In this document: one piece after another, positions 7,738 to 15,978 of the stretch
Numbering within the stretch: the stretch's first letter is position 1
How the letters are laid out: each line of letters begins with the position of its first letter
DNA from: Lachnospiraceae bacterium
GTDB taxonomy: Bacteria; Bacillota; Clostridia; Lachnospirales; Lachnospiraceae
NCBI GenBank assembly: GCA_009911035.1
Contig: QXWO01000002.1
Span: 62,001-126,000, forward strand
Reading direction: 5' to 3'
Length of the DNA stretch: 64,000 nt
Program-made: the position numbers and the translations under genes
The notes under the pieces: model-generated
Told to the model about the DNA's origin: nothing
Databases searched by the model: none
Seen by the model: only the letters and a program-made list of their open reading frames with translations

Positions 7738-8448
7738 ATGGCAATGCTTGAAATAAAAGACTTAGAAGTATATTATGGAATGATACAGGCCATAAAAGGC
7801 GTATCTTTTGAAGTAAATGAAGGCGAAGTCATCGCCCTTATCGGTGCAAACGGTGCTGGAAAAACCACAATTCTGCATACTGTAACTGGTCTTCTGGAAG
7901 CAAAATCCGGTTCCGTAACATTTGACGGAAAAAATATTACAAAAGTTCCTGCACACAAAATTGTGTCCATGGGAATGGCGCATGTCCCAGAAGGAAGGCG
8001 CGTTTTTGCCAATCTTACAGTTTTGCAGAATTTGAGGATGGGTGCCTATACCCGGAAGGATAAGGACGAGATTGAAGAAACCCTTAAAACCGTATACCAG
8101 CGTTTCCCAAGGCTGGAAGAACGGCAGAACCAGCTTGCAGGCACATTAAGCGGCGGAGAGCAGCAGATGCTTGCTATGGGCAGGGCCCTTATGTCCCATC
8201 CCAGAATTATTCTGATGGATGAGCCCTCCATGGGACTTTCACCTATCTTTGTAAATGAGATATTTAATATTATACAAGAAGTAAGAGCCAGCGGTACTAC
8301 GGTGCTTCTGGTGGAACAGAATGCAAAAAAGGCGTTGTCCATTTCAGACAGGGCTTATGTTCTTGAAACTGGAAAAATCGTCTTAGAGGGAGATGCAGAA
8401 GAACTGCTTAACAATGATTCCATCAAAAAAGCGTATCTGGGTGAATAA
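7738..8448 (+). CDS. livF: Branched-chain amino acid ABC transporter ATP-binding protein, LivF type
   Basis: Second ATPase subunit (236 aa), heterodimer partner of the LivG type. Walker A GANGAGKTT, signature LSGGEQQMLAMGRAL, Walker B LMDEPSMGLSP and the family's ending KKAYLGE are all present. An upstream in-frame ATG (7723) overlaps the GGAGG at 7725-7729, so the ATG at 7738 is used. The 66-base spacer from livG contains a small AGTCCAG/CTGGACT hairpin. Confidence 0.94.
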   Translation: MAMLEIKDLEVYYGMIQAIKGVSFEVNEGEVIALIGANGAGKTTILHTVTGLLEAKSGSVTFDGKNITKVPAHKIVSMGMAHVPEGRRVFANLTVLQNLRMGAYTRKDKDEIEETLKTVYQRFPRLEERQNQLAGTLSGGEQQMLAMGRALMSHPRIILMDEPSMGLSPIFVNEIFNIIQEVRASGTTVLLVEQNAKKALSISDRAYVLETGKIVLEGDAEELLNNDSIKKAYLGE

Positions 8449-8486
8449 ATCCGGCATTTATTTTGCTAAAAAAGGGGGTATGTTCC

Positions 8487-9110
8487 ATGAAGGACAAAAT
8501 TGTTATTACCATTGCAAGGCAGTATGGGAGCGGCGGGCTTACCATAGGAAAAATGCTTGCACAGAAGCTGGGCGTACATTTTTATGACAAAGAGCTTTTA
8601 AAACTGGCTTCAGAGGACAGCGGAATCAATGAGGCTCTTTTTGTCAATGCTGACGAAAAAATCAAGAATACCATTCTTTTCAAAATCGCCCACAGTGTAT
8701 ACCACGGAGAACTGATTCCGCCAGAGAGTGATGATTTTGTATCCACGCAGAATTTATTTAACTATCAGGCGAAAATCATTAAGCAGCTTGCAAATGAAGA
8801 AGCATGTGTGATTGTCGGGCGGTGTGCAGATTTTATATTAAAGGACTATGATAATGTCCTTAGCGCATTTATTCATGCACCCTCTGAATACTGCATGGAA
8901 CAGGCCGCAAAGAAACACAGCATGTCCTCAAAGGAACTGGAACGCTTTATCCATAAAACCGATAAACACAGGGCTGAATACTATAAATATTACACTGGAA
9001 GGGAATGGACGGACGCAAGAAATTATGATTTGTGTCTGGACAGTTCCAAACTGGGATATGACCGTTGTGTTGAGGAAATCATTTCTTATATAAATGTGCG
9101 GTTTAAATAA
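8487..9110 (+). CDS. Cytidylate kinase-like family protein
   Basis: P-loop nucleotide kinase-like protein (207 aa) of the family annotated cytidylate kinase-like (PF13189). It differs from the housekeeping Cmk. The N-terminus IVITIARQYGSGGLTIGKML is a variant Walker A (RQYGSGG), and later segments include CVIVGRCADF and a basic lid-like part (KKHSMSSKELERFIHKTDKHRAEYY, seen in pieces). The substrate is not known. The start at 8487 has GGGGG 9 bases upstream. It sits 38 bases after livF and may share that transcript. A related gene lies at 16032-16658 on the other strand. Confidence 0.8.
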   Translation: MKDKIVITIARQYGSGGLTIGKMLAQKLGVHFYDKELLKLASEDSGINEALFVNADEKIKNTILFKIAHSVYHGELIPPESDDFVSTQNLFNYQAKIIKQLANEEACVIVGRCADFILKDYDNVLSAFIHAPSEYCMEQAAKKHSMSSKELERFIHKTDKHRAEYYKYYTGREWTDARNYDLCLDSSKLGYDRCVEEIISYINVRFK

Positions 9111-9120
9111 GTTTTAAGAC

Positions 9121-9158
9121 ATCCGGCGGTGTCAGGGTAACCTGTCCTGCCGGATTTT
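9121..9158 (+). terminator. Rho-independent terminator of the transporter/kinase operon
   Basis: Outer stem ATCCGGC with GCCGGAT and inner stem CAGG-GTAA-CCTG, followed by TTTT, begin about ten bases after the stop of the kinase-like gene. Confidence 0.8.
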
Positions 9159-9205
9159 GGTTACAAGAAACTGTTCCGTAAGCGTGGCAGCCTTTGTACA
9201 ATAAA
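9159..9205 (-). repeat. Dispersed hairpin repeat, degraded single copy
   Basis: Reverse-oriented copy recognised by the core GTAAGCGTGGCAGCCTTTGT followed by ACAATAAAGC, and by a TTACAAGAAACTG left part. It lies between the terminator at 9121 and the 3' end of lexA. Confidence 0.6.
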
Positions 9206-9269
9206 GCTTCAATTTCAATACGGATATCCCATGCAGATCATCTACTGCAAAAGGCACCTGACAGACTTA

Positions 9270-9887
9270 TTAATTAAAAAGCCGGAATACACCAAAAACA
9301 ATGCCAAGAATCTGACAGTCATCTACAATAATAGGATCCATTGTATCATTTTCAGGCTGAAGTCGCACGTGCCCGTCTTCCCGGTAAAAGGTTTTAACCG
9401 TGGCCGAATCATCAATGAGAGCCACTACCATGTCTCCATTTCTGGCCGAATTACAGGCATTGACAAAAATCTTGTCGCCGCTTAATATTCCAGCATTGAT
9501 CATGGAATCCCCTTTAACCCTTAAGATAAAGGAATCCCCGTGGGGAACCATCTCCGCCGGAACGGGAAAGTAACTCTCAATATTTTCTTCTGCCAGAATA
9601 GGTAGTCCCGCAGCAACCTGGCCGATTATTGGAAGGCTGACCATTTCTGTGCGTACCATCTGAAAGTTATCGTCACATATCTCTATCGCCCTTGGTTTGG
9701 TAGGGTCACGGCGGATGTATCCGTTTTTCTCAAGTGTTTCAAGATGGGAATGGACAGAAGAAGTTGACTTTAAGTGGACAGCCTCACATATTTCCCGGAC
9801 AGCAGGCGGATATCCCCGCTTCAAAATCTCTTCTTTAATATAATCTAATATTTCCTGCTGTTTACTGCTGATTTTCCCGTATCCCAT
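9270..9887 (-). CDS. lexA: LexA SOS repressor
   Basis: Transcriptional repressor of the SOS regulon that self-cleaves when RecA is activated. The N-terminal winged helix (residues 1-65) has the LexA motif YPPAVREICEAVHLKSTSSV. The hinge has the cleavage dipeptide Ala-Gly in QVAAGLPI, the catalytic serine is in VKGDSMINAG, and the catalytic lysine follows in DDSATVKTFYR. 205 aa is normal. The GGAGG at 9893-9897 in the complement supports the start. It faces a YneA-like gene across a spacer that carries four LexA-box-like sites, so it is probably autoregulated. Confidence 0.96.
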   Translation of the reverse strand: MGYGKISSKQQEILDYIKEEILKRGYPPAVREICEAVHLKSTSSVHSHLETLEKNGYIRRDPTKPRAIEICDDNFQMVRTEMVSLPIIGQVAAGLPILAEENIESYFPVPAEMVPHGDSFILRVKGDSMINAGILSGDKIFVNACNSARNGDMVVALIDDSATVKTFYREDGHVRLQPENDTMDPIIVDDCQILGIVFGVFRLFN

Positions 9888-9963
9888 GAATATCCTCCTT
9901 TTACATGATAAAAATGTAATGAGCTAATATACCTGTTAACAAATAAACTCATTCTGTTTTTAT

Positions 9964-9992
9964 ATTATATCACATTAAATCAGAAATCACAA
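9964..9992 (-). promoter_or_regulatory. Probable lexA promoter
   Basis: On the complement, TTGTGA (9992-9987), a 17-base spacer and TATAAT (9969-9964) preceded by TGA precede lexA by about 75 bases. The nearest LexA-box-like site (10003-10016) lies immediately upstream of the -35. Confidence 0.6.
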
Positions 9993-10002
9993 ACGTATAT
10001 TC

Positions 10003-10099
10003 CAAATATTTGTTCGATTTTTTGCCTGAAAGTATTGACATAAGAATATTTGTTCGATATAATTCAATTATGCAAACAACTGTTCGCAACATTTGTTCG
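10003..10099. promoter_or_regulatory. Cluster of four LexA-box-like operators
   Basis: Four 14-mers fit CGAAC-N4-GTTCG with the right half perfect each time: CAAATATTTGTTCG (10003-10016), AGAATATTTGTTCG (10043-10056), CAAACAACTGTTCG (10073-10086, one mismatch) and GCAACATTTGTTCG (10086-10099). The others have two mismatches in the left half. The second lies between the -35 and -10 of the promoter at 10035, where bound LexA would block transcription. Confidence 0.8.
10035..10063 (+). promoter_or_regulatory. Consensus sigma-A promoter of the YneA-like gene
   Basis: TTGACA (10035-10040), a spacer of exactly 17 bases and TATAAT (10058-10063): a perfect consensus promoter. The spacer holds a LexA-box-like site, so strong repression and strong SOS induction are predicted. 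Confidence 0.85.
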
Positions 10100-10125
10100 C
10101 GTCATATGATGTGGAGGTATTCAGA

Positions 10126-10506
10126 ATGGATTTTCAGGTAAGTGAACGTAGAATCATAAATAACAAAATCAGAAGGAGACGTCAGCTCCGCCGCAATATA
10201 TGTATGTATCTTGTGACCATACTTTTAGCCATAAGTTTATCTCTGTTTTTTTTCAGTTTCAGAGCTAAAGCCCAGAGCAGTGATGAGGCACTTGTGTATA
10301 AATACTATAAGAGCATTGTGGTGCGAAACGGAGATACTCTATGGGACTATGCCGGCATGTATGGCGGGGATGGCCAGTACAGCAGCAGGGACTATATAAA
10401 GGAGGTTATGCAGTTAAATTCCCTTCATGACCATAAGATCGTGGCAGGACAGTACCTTATTCTTCCTTATTATAGCCCGGCTCCTTTAATGGAGGATGCC
10501 ACCTGA
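10126..10506 (+). CDS. YneA-like SOS cell-division inhibitor candidate (LysM membrane protein)
   Basis: A 126-residue protein with a short basic N-terminus, one membrane segment (residues 28-46, YLVTILLAISLSLFFFSF) and an extracytoplasmic LysM-type domain (VRNGDTLWDYAGMYGG to HKIVAGQYLILPYY). This architecture, and the position divergent from lexA, match Bacillus YneA, an SOS-induced suppressor of division. The start at 10126 has GGAGG 8 bases upstream. The promoter is a perfect consensus overlapped by LexA-like sites. Function is inferred from layout and context. The alternative is a LexA-regulated wall-binding protein of other role. Confidence 0.75.
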   Translation: MDFQVSERRIINNKIRRRRQLRRNICMYLVTILLAISLSLFFFSFRAKAQSSDEALVYKYYKSIVVRNGDTLWDYAGMYGGDGQYSSRDYIKEVMQLNSLHDHKIVAGQYLILPYYSPAPLMEDAT

Positions 10507-10533
10507 CTTAAAACAATACAAACAGGCGCCAGC

Positions 10534-11586
10534 TCATTTTTCGCGCAGGCGCACTGCCTTGGCAGCTTTTCGGCGGCGGTTATCCTCAATTGCGGCATAA
10601 TGTTTTCTGGTCGTATTTACATCCTTATGTCCCAGTACATCGGCTACCAGATAAATATCACCGGTTTCCTGATACAGGGTCGTTCCGTAAGTGCTTCTAA
10701 GCTTATGTGGAGTGATTTTTTTAAGACCTGTTACATTTGCGGCATATTTTTTGACAAGGTTTTCCACTGCGCGCACAGTAATGCGGCGGTTCTGCATAGA
10801 CAGGAACAATGCGTTTTCGTGTCCTTCCAGGGGGATGATGTGATGCCTTTTTTCCAAATAATCGTGAAGTGCATCTGAAACCTCTTCCCCAAAATATACC
10901 ACCGTTTCATAGCCGCCTTTTCTTCTTATTTTGATTCCGTTGTTTTTAAAGTCCACATCATTGATATCAAGACCCACACATTCCGACACACGTATGCCTG
11001 TCCCCAAAAGGAGCGTCAAAAGTGCAATGTCGCGGACTTTTGTTTTTGAATGGTATTTAAGCTGGCTCTTGGTAAGATTTTCCCCCTCTTCGACCTGATC
11101 CAGGAGAATTGCCACCTCGTCCGCGTCCAGCCGGATAATTTCCTTTTCATGTTGTTTAGGGAGTGGTACCAGTGCTGCGGGATTGGTTTTGATAAGTTCA
11201 GCACAGAAATAGTAATTATAAAAACTTTTCAGCGCAGAAAGTTTTCTCTTTTTACCTCTTTCATTATTTGTATACTCTCTGCCGTCCTTTATGTAATAGG
11301 TAATAAAGTCCATGTATTCTTCAATATCCTCCCGAGTAATCTGATCCAGAATGGATAATGGAAAATCCTCAATTTCCATTTTTGCGCATACGCTGTTGTT
11401 TGTATGAAGGAACTCAAAAAACACCCGTATATCATAAGCATAGGCAAGCCTTGTCCGGGAGGACGTATATTCCTGGATTCCTCTGAAAAACTGTTTGCAG
11501 AAAGAGGGCAGTGCGGCAAGTACTTCCCGCATCTTTAAGGTATTTATATTGTTTTGTTCATCATGATAGTTTCTACTGTTTTCCAT
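10534..11586 (-). CDS. Tyrosine recombinase, XerC/XerD-like
   Basis: Site-specific recombinase of 350 aa. An N-terminal SAM-like core-binding domain (residues 30-140) precedes the catalytic domain with the first Arg in LLLGTGIRVSE, Lys in IRRKGG, HxxR in TPHKLRST, the second His in LGHKDV and the nucleophile Tyr in TTRKHYAAI. All catalytic residues are intact. No att sites, excisionase or cargo are visible nearby, so a chromosomal XerC-like housekeeping role is more likely than a mobile-element integrase. It overlaps the end of the next upstream gene by 14 bases, indicating one transcript. Confidence 0.85.
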   Translation of the reverse strand: MENSRNYHDEQNNINTLKMREVLAALPSFCKQFFRGIQEYTSSRTRLAYAYDIRVFFEFLHTNNSVCAKMEIEDFPLSILDQITREDIEEYMDFITYYIKDGREYTNNERGKKRKLSALKSFYNYYFCAELIKTNPAALVPLPKQHEKEIIRLDADEVAILLDQVEEGENLTKSQLKYHSKTKVRDIALLTLLLGTGIRVSECVGLDINDVDFKNNGIKIRRKGGYETVVYFGEEVSDALHDYLEKRHHIIPLEGHENALFLSMQNRRITVRAVENLVKKYAANVTGLKKITPHKLRSTYGTTLYQETGDIYLVADVLGHKDVNTTRKHYAAIEDNRRRKAAKAVRLREK

Positions 11587-12304
11587 AATAATTGTTCCAT
11601 CCTTCCAGCCTGCCGTTTTGTATTGCGGTAAACATCCGCTCCTTTACGCCGGGATTTTCCTGATTTAATTTCTGAAGCAGGTTTTTGATATATTCCCGTT
11701 TCGTATGGCCGTCAGCAGGGCAGGGGCTTTTCACTACAGGCATCTGGAATTTATTTACAAATCCAATCACATCCTGTTCACTCATATACATAAGAGGTCT
11801 GATTACCGTCAAGTCCATACGATCCAGATAGGTGACCGGGTTAAAGGTATGAAATCTTCCTTCAAAAATAAGGGACATCAACATGGTTTCCACCACATCA
11901 TCTTTGTGGTGTGCATAAGCTATTTTATTACATCCTGCCTTTTTGATGGCTTCGTTTAACGCACCTTTTCTCATTTTTGCACATAGAGAACAGGGATTAG
12001 TTTCTTTACGCTCATGAAATATGATATCCGCTATGTCTGTCTTTACAATTGTATATGGAACTTCAAGTTTACTGCATAATTCCTGTATTCCGGTCAAATC
12101 AAGATTATGGAATCCCAGATCAACGGTGACCGCGTGAATGGTAAAAGGCTGCGGATAAAAGCGCATAAGCCCCTGGAGGCCATAGAGAAGGGTTAAGCTG
12201 TCTTTACCGCCGGAAATGCCAACCGCAATTTTATCTCCAGCTTCTATCATATGGTAATCATCGGCGGCCCGCCGGATATAACTAAGTACTCTTTGTAATG
12301 TCAT
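11573..12304 (-). CDS. TtcA-like tRNA 2-thiocytidine synthetase family ATPase
   Basis: PP-loop ATP pyrophosphatase; TtcA proteins thiolate cytidine 32 of tRNA. The PP-loop is GISGGKDSLTLL, a CxxC is present in NPCSLCAKMRKGAL, and the family segment AYAHHKDDVVETMLM follows. A later SPCPADG has one cysteine where Escherichia coli TtcA has a second CxxC, which fits the variant forms in Firmicutes. The start at 12304 has GGAGG five bases upstream (243 aa). The actual tRNA target is inferred. Confidence 0.8.
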   Translation of the reverse strand: MTLQRVLSYIRRAADDYHMIEAGDKIAVGISGGKDSLTLLYGLQGLMRFYPQPFTIHAVTVDLGFHNLDLTGIQELCSKLEVPYTIVKTDIADIIFHERKETNPCSLCAKMRKGALNEAIKKAGCNKIAYAHHKDDVVETMLMSLIFEGRFHTFNPVTYLDRMDLTVIRPLMYMSEQDVIGFVNKFQMPVVKSPCPADGHTKREYIKNLLQKLNQENPGVKERMFTAIQNGRLEGWNNYYGKQ

Positions 12305-12422
12305 AATTCCTCCCACGTATATTTTAAATAAGTTCAAACATATTTTACAATTATACCATAGTATCCCTAAAAAAAAAATGTTATACTAATAAAGACTAAG
12401 TTAGAAAAGGAGGCTGGAAAAA

Positions 12423-13751
12423 TTGAAAATCCAGTTCAATAAAAGATATCTGCGCATAGGTTTAACCGCTTTTTTAGTGGTTGCAGCATCTATTTGTTTT
12501 TACTATCTGATTTTTCACGGAGACCGTTTTTCCGCACAGTTACATGCTCTCATAAAGGTAGCCAGCCCGGTGATATATGGCATAATTTTTGCCTATCTTA
12601 TGACACCTATGGTAAATGGGCTGGAAAGCCGTTTTTTAATGCCGTTTTTTTTCGCTAATAAGGGGAATCCTGTTTCTGTCAAACAGAAAAAATGGATGCG
12701 TGTTATTTCCATTCTTCTCACCATCTATATCGTAGGGTGTCTGATTTATGGATTTTTCTCCATACTGATACCGAATATAACAAAGAGCGTGAGAAGCATT
12801 TCCTATCAGTTTCCCTATTATGTACAAAACCTTATGAACTGGTCGGCTAAATTTCTGGATGATAATCCTGACATTGAAAAGATGGTATTTAATCTTTTTG
12901 ATATATATTCCGGGGAGTTTACCAGCTATTTGAACAACAGCATTGTCCCCCAGATGGAAACGCTGGTAAAGCATGTATCATTGAGCATGATCAGTGTTTT
13001 AAAATTATTGTGGAATTTTATCATTGGGATTATCATATCCATTTATGTCCTTTACAGCAAGGAAACCTTTGCAGGGCAGGCCAAAAAAATTGTATTTGCT
13101 GTATTTAAGACCAGTACGGCGAATCAGTTTATAAAAGATGTCCGTTTTATCAGTAACACCTTTATCGGTTTCATCAGTGGAAAAATCGTTGATTCCATTA
13201 TTATTGGAATTATCTGTTTTGCCGGAACCAGTATTATGAAAATGCCTTATGCGCTGCTGATCAGCGTAATTGTAGGAATAACAAATGTAGTTCCTTTTTT
13301 TGGTCCCTACCTTGGGGCTATACCAAGCGCAATACTGATACTTATGGTCAACCCAGTTAAATGTGTTTATTTCATTATTTTCATATTGATATTACAGCAG
13401 GTTGACGGTAACATAATCGGTCCTAAAATTCTTGGACAGTCAACTGGTCTGTCCGGATTCTGGGTAATTTTTTCCATTACTGTATTTGGCGGTCTTATGG
13501 GGATTCCCGGAATGATTATCGGCGTGCCGTTTTTTGCGGTCATCTATGCAATGATACGGCGCATGACAAATAAGCTTCTTACCAAACGAGGACTTCCTTT
13601 AGAAACCAGCCGATATCGGGATGTGGACTACATACAAGGTAACGTGTTTATCCCCATGGATGAAACAAAAAATACTACGTTTTTCAAGCTGGGAAAAAAG
13701 AAACAGGATACAGCAAAGGATGGGAAAAACGATTCAACAGATGAAAAGTAG
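12423..13751 (+). CDS. AI-2E family transporter (UPF0118 membrane protein)
   Basis: Polytopic membrane protein of 442 aa with about eight hydrophobic segments. Family features include IFAYLMTPMVNGLE at the first part and the C-terminal ITNVVPFFGPYLGAIPSAIL plus GNIIGPKILG segments. Members were first linked to autoinducer-2 export, and others act as ion exchangers; the role here cannot be assigned. The start codon is TTG at 12423, with GGAGG nine bases upstream. The cytoplasmic tail after residue 400 is lysine-rich. A 14-bp hairpin follows. Confidence 0.85.
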   Translation: MKIQFNKRYLRIGLTAFLVVAASICFYYLIFHGDRFSAQLHALIKVASPVIYGIIFAYLMTPMVNGLESRFLMPFFFANKGNPVSVKQKKWMRVISILLTIYIVGCLIYGFFSILIPNITKSVRSISYQFPYYVQNLMNWSAKFLDDNPDIEKMVFNLFDIYSGEFTSYLNNSIVPQMETLVKHVSLSMISVLKLLWNFIIGIIISIYVLYSKETFAGQAKKIVFAVFKTSTANQFIKDVRFISNTFIGFISGKIVDSIIIGIICFAGTSIMKMPYALLISVIVGITNVVPFFGPYLGAIPSAILILMVNPVKCVYFIIFILILQQVDGNIIGPKILGQSTGLSGFWVIFSITVFGGLMGIPGMIIGVPFFAVIYAMIRRMTNKLLTKRGLPLETSRYRDVDYIQGNVFIPMDETKNTTFFKLGKKKQDTAKDGKNDSTDEK

Positions 13752-13755
13752 GAGA

Positions 13756-13785
13756 GAAGAGTGAAAATTGAAATTTTCACTCTTC
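13756..13785 (+). terminator. Perfect 14-bp hairpin after the AI-2E family gene
   Basis: GAAGAGTGAAAATT pairs exactly with AATTTTCACTCTTC around a two-base loop, beginning four bases after the stop. GTATTT follows. A second hairpin, GGGCC..TTCCC..GGGAA..GGCCC at 13792-13818, sits just before the dtd ribosome site and may modulate it. Confidence 0.7.
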
Positions 13786-13843
13786 GTATTTGGGCCTATT
13801 CCCACATGGGAAGGGCCCATGCGGGAGAGGCGTGGGTATAAAT

Positions 13844-14290
13844 ATGAGATTTGTTATTCAAAGAGTAGATGAGGCAAGTGTTTGCGTGGAGGGGAAAGCC
13901 GTCGGAAAAATCAAGAAGGGATTTGTGGTACTTGTTGGTATCAGTAATACAGACACATGCGAAATTGCTGATAAAATGATACGTAAATTGATCAATTTGA
14001 GAATATTTTCCGATGAAAATGATAAAACAAACTTAAATATTAATAGTATAAACGGAGAGCTGCTGATCATCTCCCAATTTACCTTATATGCAGACTGTCG
14101 GAAAGGAAACAGGCCATCCTTCACAAATGCAGGGAATCCGGAGCTTGCAGAAAATTTATATGAATATATCATAAAAAAATGTTCCGAAGAAGTTCCCCAT
14201 GTGGCACATGGCGTTTTTGGCGCGCATATGGATATTTCCCTTATAAATAATGGACCATTCACCATCATCCTGGATTCAGATGAAATGTAA
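13844..14290 (+). CDS. dtd: D-aminoacyl-tRNA deacylase
   Basis: Removes D-amino acids (and glycine from mischarged tRNA-Ala) to protect translation. The start MRFVIQRVDEASVCVEGK is characteristic of the family, as are the active-site SQFTLYADCRKGNRPSF and the cross-subunit GxPxx loop seen as NNGPFTIILDS at the C-terminus. The length is 148 aa. The reading frame is open further upstream through a hairpin, but the conserved N-terminus fixes the start at 13844. The ribosome site GGGAGAGG (13823-13830) is rather distant. TGTAACAA at the stop resembles a decayed repeat arm. Confidence 0.93.
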   Translation: MRFVIQRVDEASVCVEGKAVGKIKKGFVVLVGISNTDTCEIADKMIRKLINLRIFSDENDKTNLNINSINGELLIISQFTLYADCRKGNRPSFTNAGNPELAENLYEYIIKKCSEEVPHVAHGVFGAHMDISLINNGPFTIILDSDEM

Positions 14291-14346
14291 CAATCAATGC
14301 AACAATTCCCAGAACATGACTTGTAGGGCACCGGAAGGGAGGATTT

Positions 14347-14679
14347 ATGATGAAAGCTTTAATTATATTCATTGTAGTAGTCGTAATTATTATCAATGGC
14401 TATACCTTTTTAAAGTATAAAAAGAAAAAAAGGAAAAGTTTCAATACAGTAGACAGCTTTAGGAATGTGTATTCTAAAAGCAGGACAGCATCACCAAAAT
14501 CTAATCATAATACAGAAAATTATACCAGATATACCACACGGTATAACAGCATGGTAGATTATATTGAAAAAGATGAATATTTTAAAGAGGCTGCCAGTCA
14601 TGCAAATCCATCAACGCTCCGGCATGGTTCAAAACGTACGGGGCAGAAGCAAAATAGTTTACATAATAATTTTATGTAA
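14347..14679 (+). CDS. Small membrane-anchored protein, function unknown
   Basis: No family recognised. A 110-residue protein with a hydrophobic N-terminal segment (residues 3-20, IIFIVVVVIIINGYTF), a KYKKKKRK basic stretch on the cytoplasmic side, and a polar Ser/Thr/Asn/Tyr-rich remainder without clear domains. GGGAGG at 14337-14342 supports translation from ATG at 14347 or 14350. The stop codon lies inside a perfect terminator stem. It could be a small cell-envelope or division accessory protein, but nothing in the sequence proves this. Confidence 0.6.
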   Translation: MMKALIIFIVVVVIIINGYTFLKYKKKKRKSFNTVDSFRNVYSKSRTASPKSNHNTENYTRYTTRYNSMVDYIEKDEYFKEAASHANPSTLRHGSKRTGQKQNSLHNNFM

Positions 14680-14687
14680 ACTATTTT
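14651..14687 (+). terminator. Terminator overlapping the end of the small membrane-protein gene
   Basis: AAAATAGTTTACAT pairs perfectly with ATGTAAACTATTTT (14 bp, nine-base loop), with the right arm ending in TTTT. The stop codon TAA (14677-14679) is within the right arm, so the last ten codons also encode the hairpin. Confidence 0.75.
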
Positions 14688-14858
14688 CTGGATTTTATCA
14701 GATTCTCCACAAAATCCACAAAACATACATCATTGTTTTTGCTTTATCTCTGTATTATTTTAGATTTACAAATTTTTCTAAAAAGTCCTTTTCCAAATTA
14801 CGTTTATATATTATAATAAATATGCTTGCATTAATTTTATAGGAGAAAAGTATCAGAT

Positions 14859-15944
14859 ATGGCATATTTTAGAGTACGTACAGACCGCCTGCGTAAGGGC
14901 ATGGTAATAAAAAATGATGTTTATGCCAGAACTGGTGCAGTTCTTGTCCCAGTAGACACACCTGTAACAAAAGAAGTTGTAGCGATTTTGACGAAACACT
15001 TTATTGAATATGTCATGGTAGATTATCAGGCAACTCCTTCTGTTCCTGCTGACATTCCTTCTCCTGAATCAGAGCCTCAGATTGAGGAAAAACAGCTTGA
15101 AGAATTCAAGGAAAGCTTTCAGGTCGCAGAGACTGTATTGTCTGACACATTAAAGGACGTTGCTGTAAAAGATAAAGATGTTGATATTTCCGTCCTTCTT
15201 GACGCATTAAACGGTATCGTGGACAAATCAAAAAATGAAGTGAATTTGTGCAACATGCTTTTTGCCATGAAGAATAACGCAGAAGGGCTTTATGTGCATT
15301 CTATCAATGTTGCGCTTTGGGGACAAGTGCTGGCAAAGTGGATGGGATTTAAAGAAGATGATATCGAATTGGTGGGTGTTGCAGGGCTTTTGCATGACAT
15401 CGGCCTGTTAAAGTTAACCAACTCTGGAGAACTGCCCAGCGGGTTTACTTTTCATGCAGAATTGAATGGAGATAAGTACAGTAAACATACGGTACTTGGT
15501 TATAATCTGCTTAAAGAAAAAAATTTAGATTTAAAAATCAAACAGACGATTCTTACCCACCACGAATGCCGGGATGGCAGCGGCTTTCCGCTGAAAGTAA
15601 CATTAAAAAATATCAATCCTATTTCCAGGGTTATTTCAATTGCAGATACATATGATACAATGACCATGAAGGAGGAGGGGATAAAGCCCAAATCATCTTT
15701 CTGGCTTTTAAAGCGTTTAGAGGATGTGGGATATCAGAAATATGACCCTAATATGCTTATGACCTTCATCGCACGTATCACAAACAACTTTATCAGACAT
15801 AATGTACGTCTAAGCAATGGTCTTGTAGGTCACATTGTACTGATCAATAAATTCAATCTGACCCGTCCCTTGATTCAGGTAGGGAACAGCTTTATTGATT
15901 TATCAGCCCGTAAAGATATATCAATTGTAGAAATACTGGATTAA
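14859..15944 (+). CDS. HD-GYP domain protein (probable cyclic-di-GMP phosphodiesterase)
   Basis: A 361-residue protein with an N-terminal DUF3391-like region (residues 1-90, RVRTDRLRKGMVIKNDVY), a linker and an HD-GYP domain. HD-GYP proteins hydrolyse cyclic-di-GMP. Here the metal ligands HD in AGLLHDIGLLKL and HHE in ILTHHECRDGSGFP are present, while the GYP triplet is replaced by SGFP, close to the DGSGYP consensus. No receiver or membrane segment is present, so it should be cytosolic. AGGAG at 14841-14845 precedes the ATG at a long spacing. It is a monocistronic unit closed by a terminator. Confidence 0.85.
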   Translation: MAYFRVRTDRLRKGMVIKNDVYARTGAVLVPVDTPVTKEVVAILTKHFIEYVMVDYQATPSVPADIPSPESEPQIEEKQLEEFKESFQVAETVLSDTLKDVAVKDKDVDISVLLDALNGIVDKSKNEVNLCNMLFAMKNNAEGLYVHSINVALWGQVLAKWMGFKEDDIELVGVAGLLHDIGLLKLTNSGELPSGFTFHAELNGDKYSKHTVLGYNLLKEKNLDLKIKQTILTHHECRDGSGFPLKVTLKNINPISRVISIADTYDTMTMKEEGIKPKSSFWLLKRLEDVGYQKYDPNMLMTFIARITNNFIRHNVRLSNGLVGHIVLINKFNLTRPLIQVGNSFIDLSARKDISIVEILD

Positions 15945-15972
15945 AAATAAGCCCTTTAGAGGGCCTATTTTT
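15945..15972 (+). terminator. Terminator after the HD-GYP gene
   Basis: GCCCT-TTAG-AGGGC flanked by AAATAA and CTATTTTT; it begins directly at the stop codon. Confidence 0.8.
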
Positions 15973-15978
15973 ATAGAA

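Noticed and set aside
10534-11586. Integrase of a mobile island
   Set aside because: No att-like direct repeats, excisionase, cargo genes or change in composition were seen; housekeeping genes lie on both sides.
14286-14310. Repeat copy at the dtd stop
   Set aside because: Only short TGTAACAA and TGCAACAA fragments match; too little to list as a copy.
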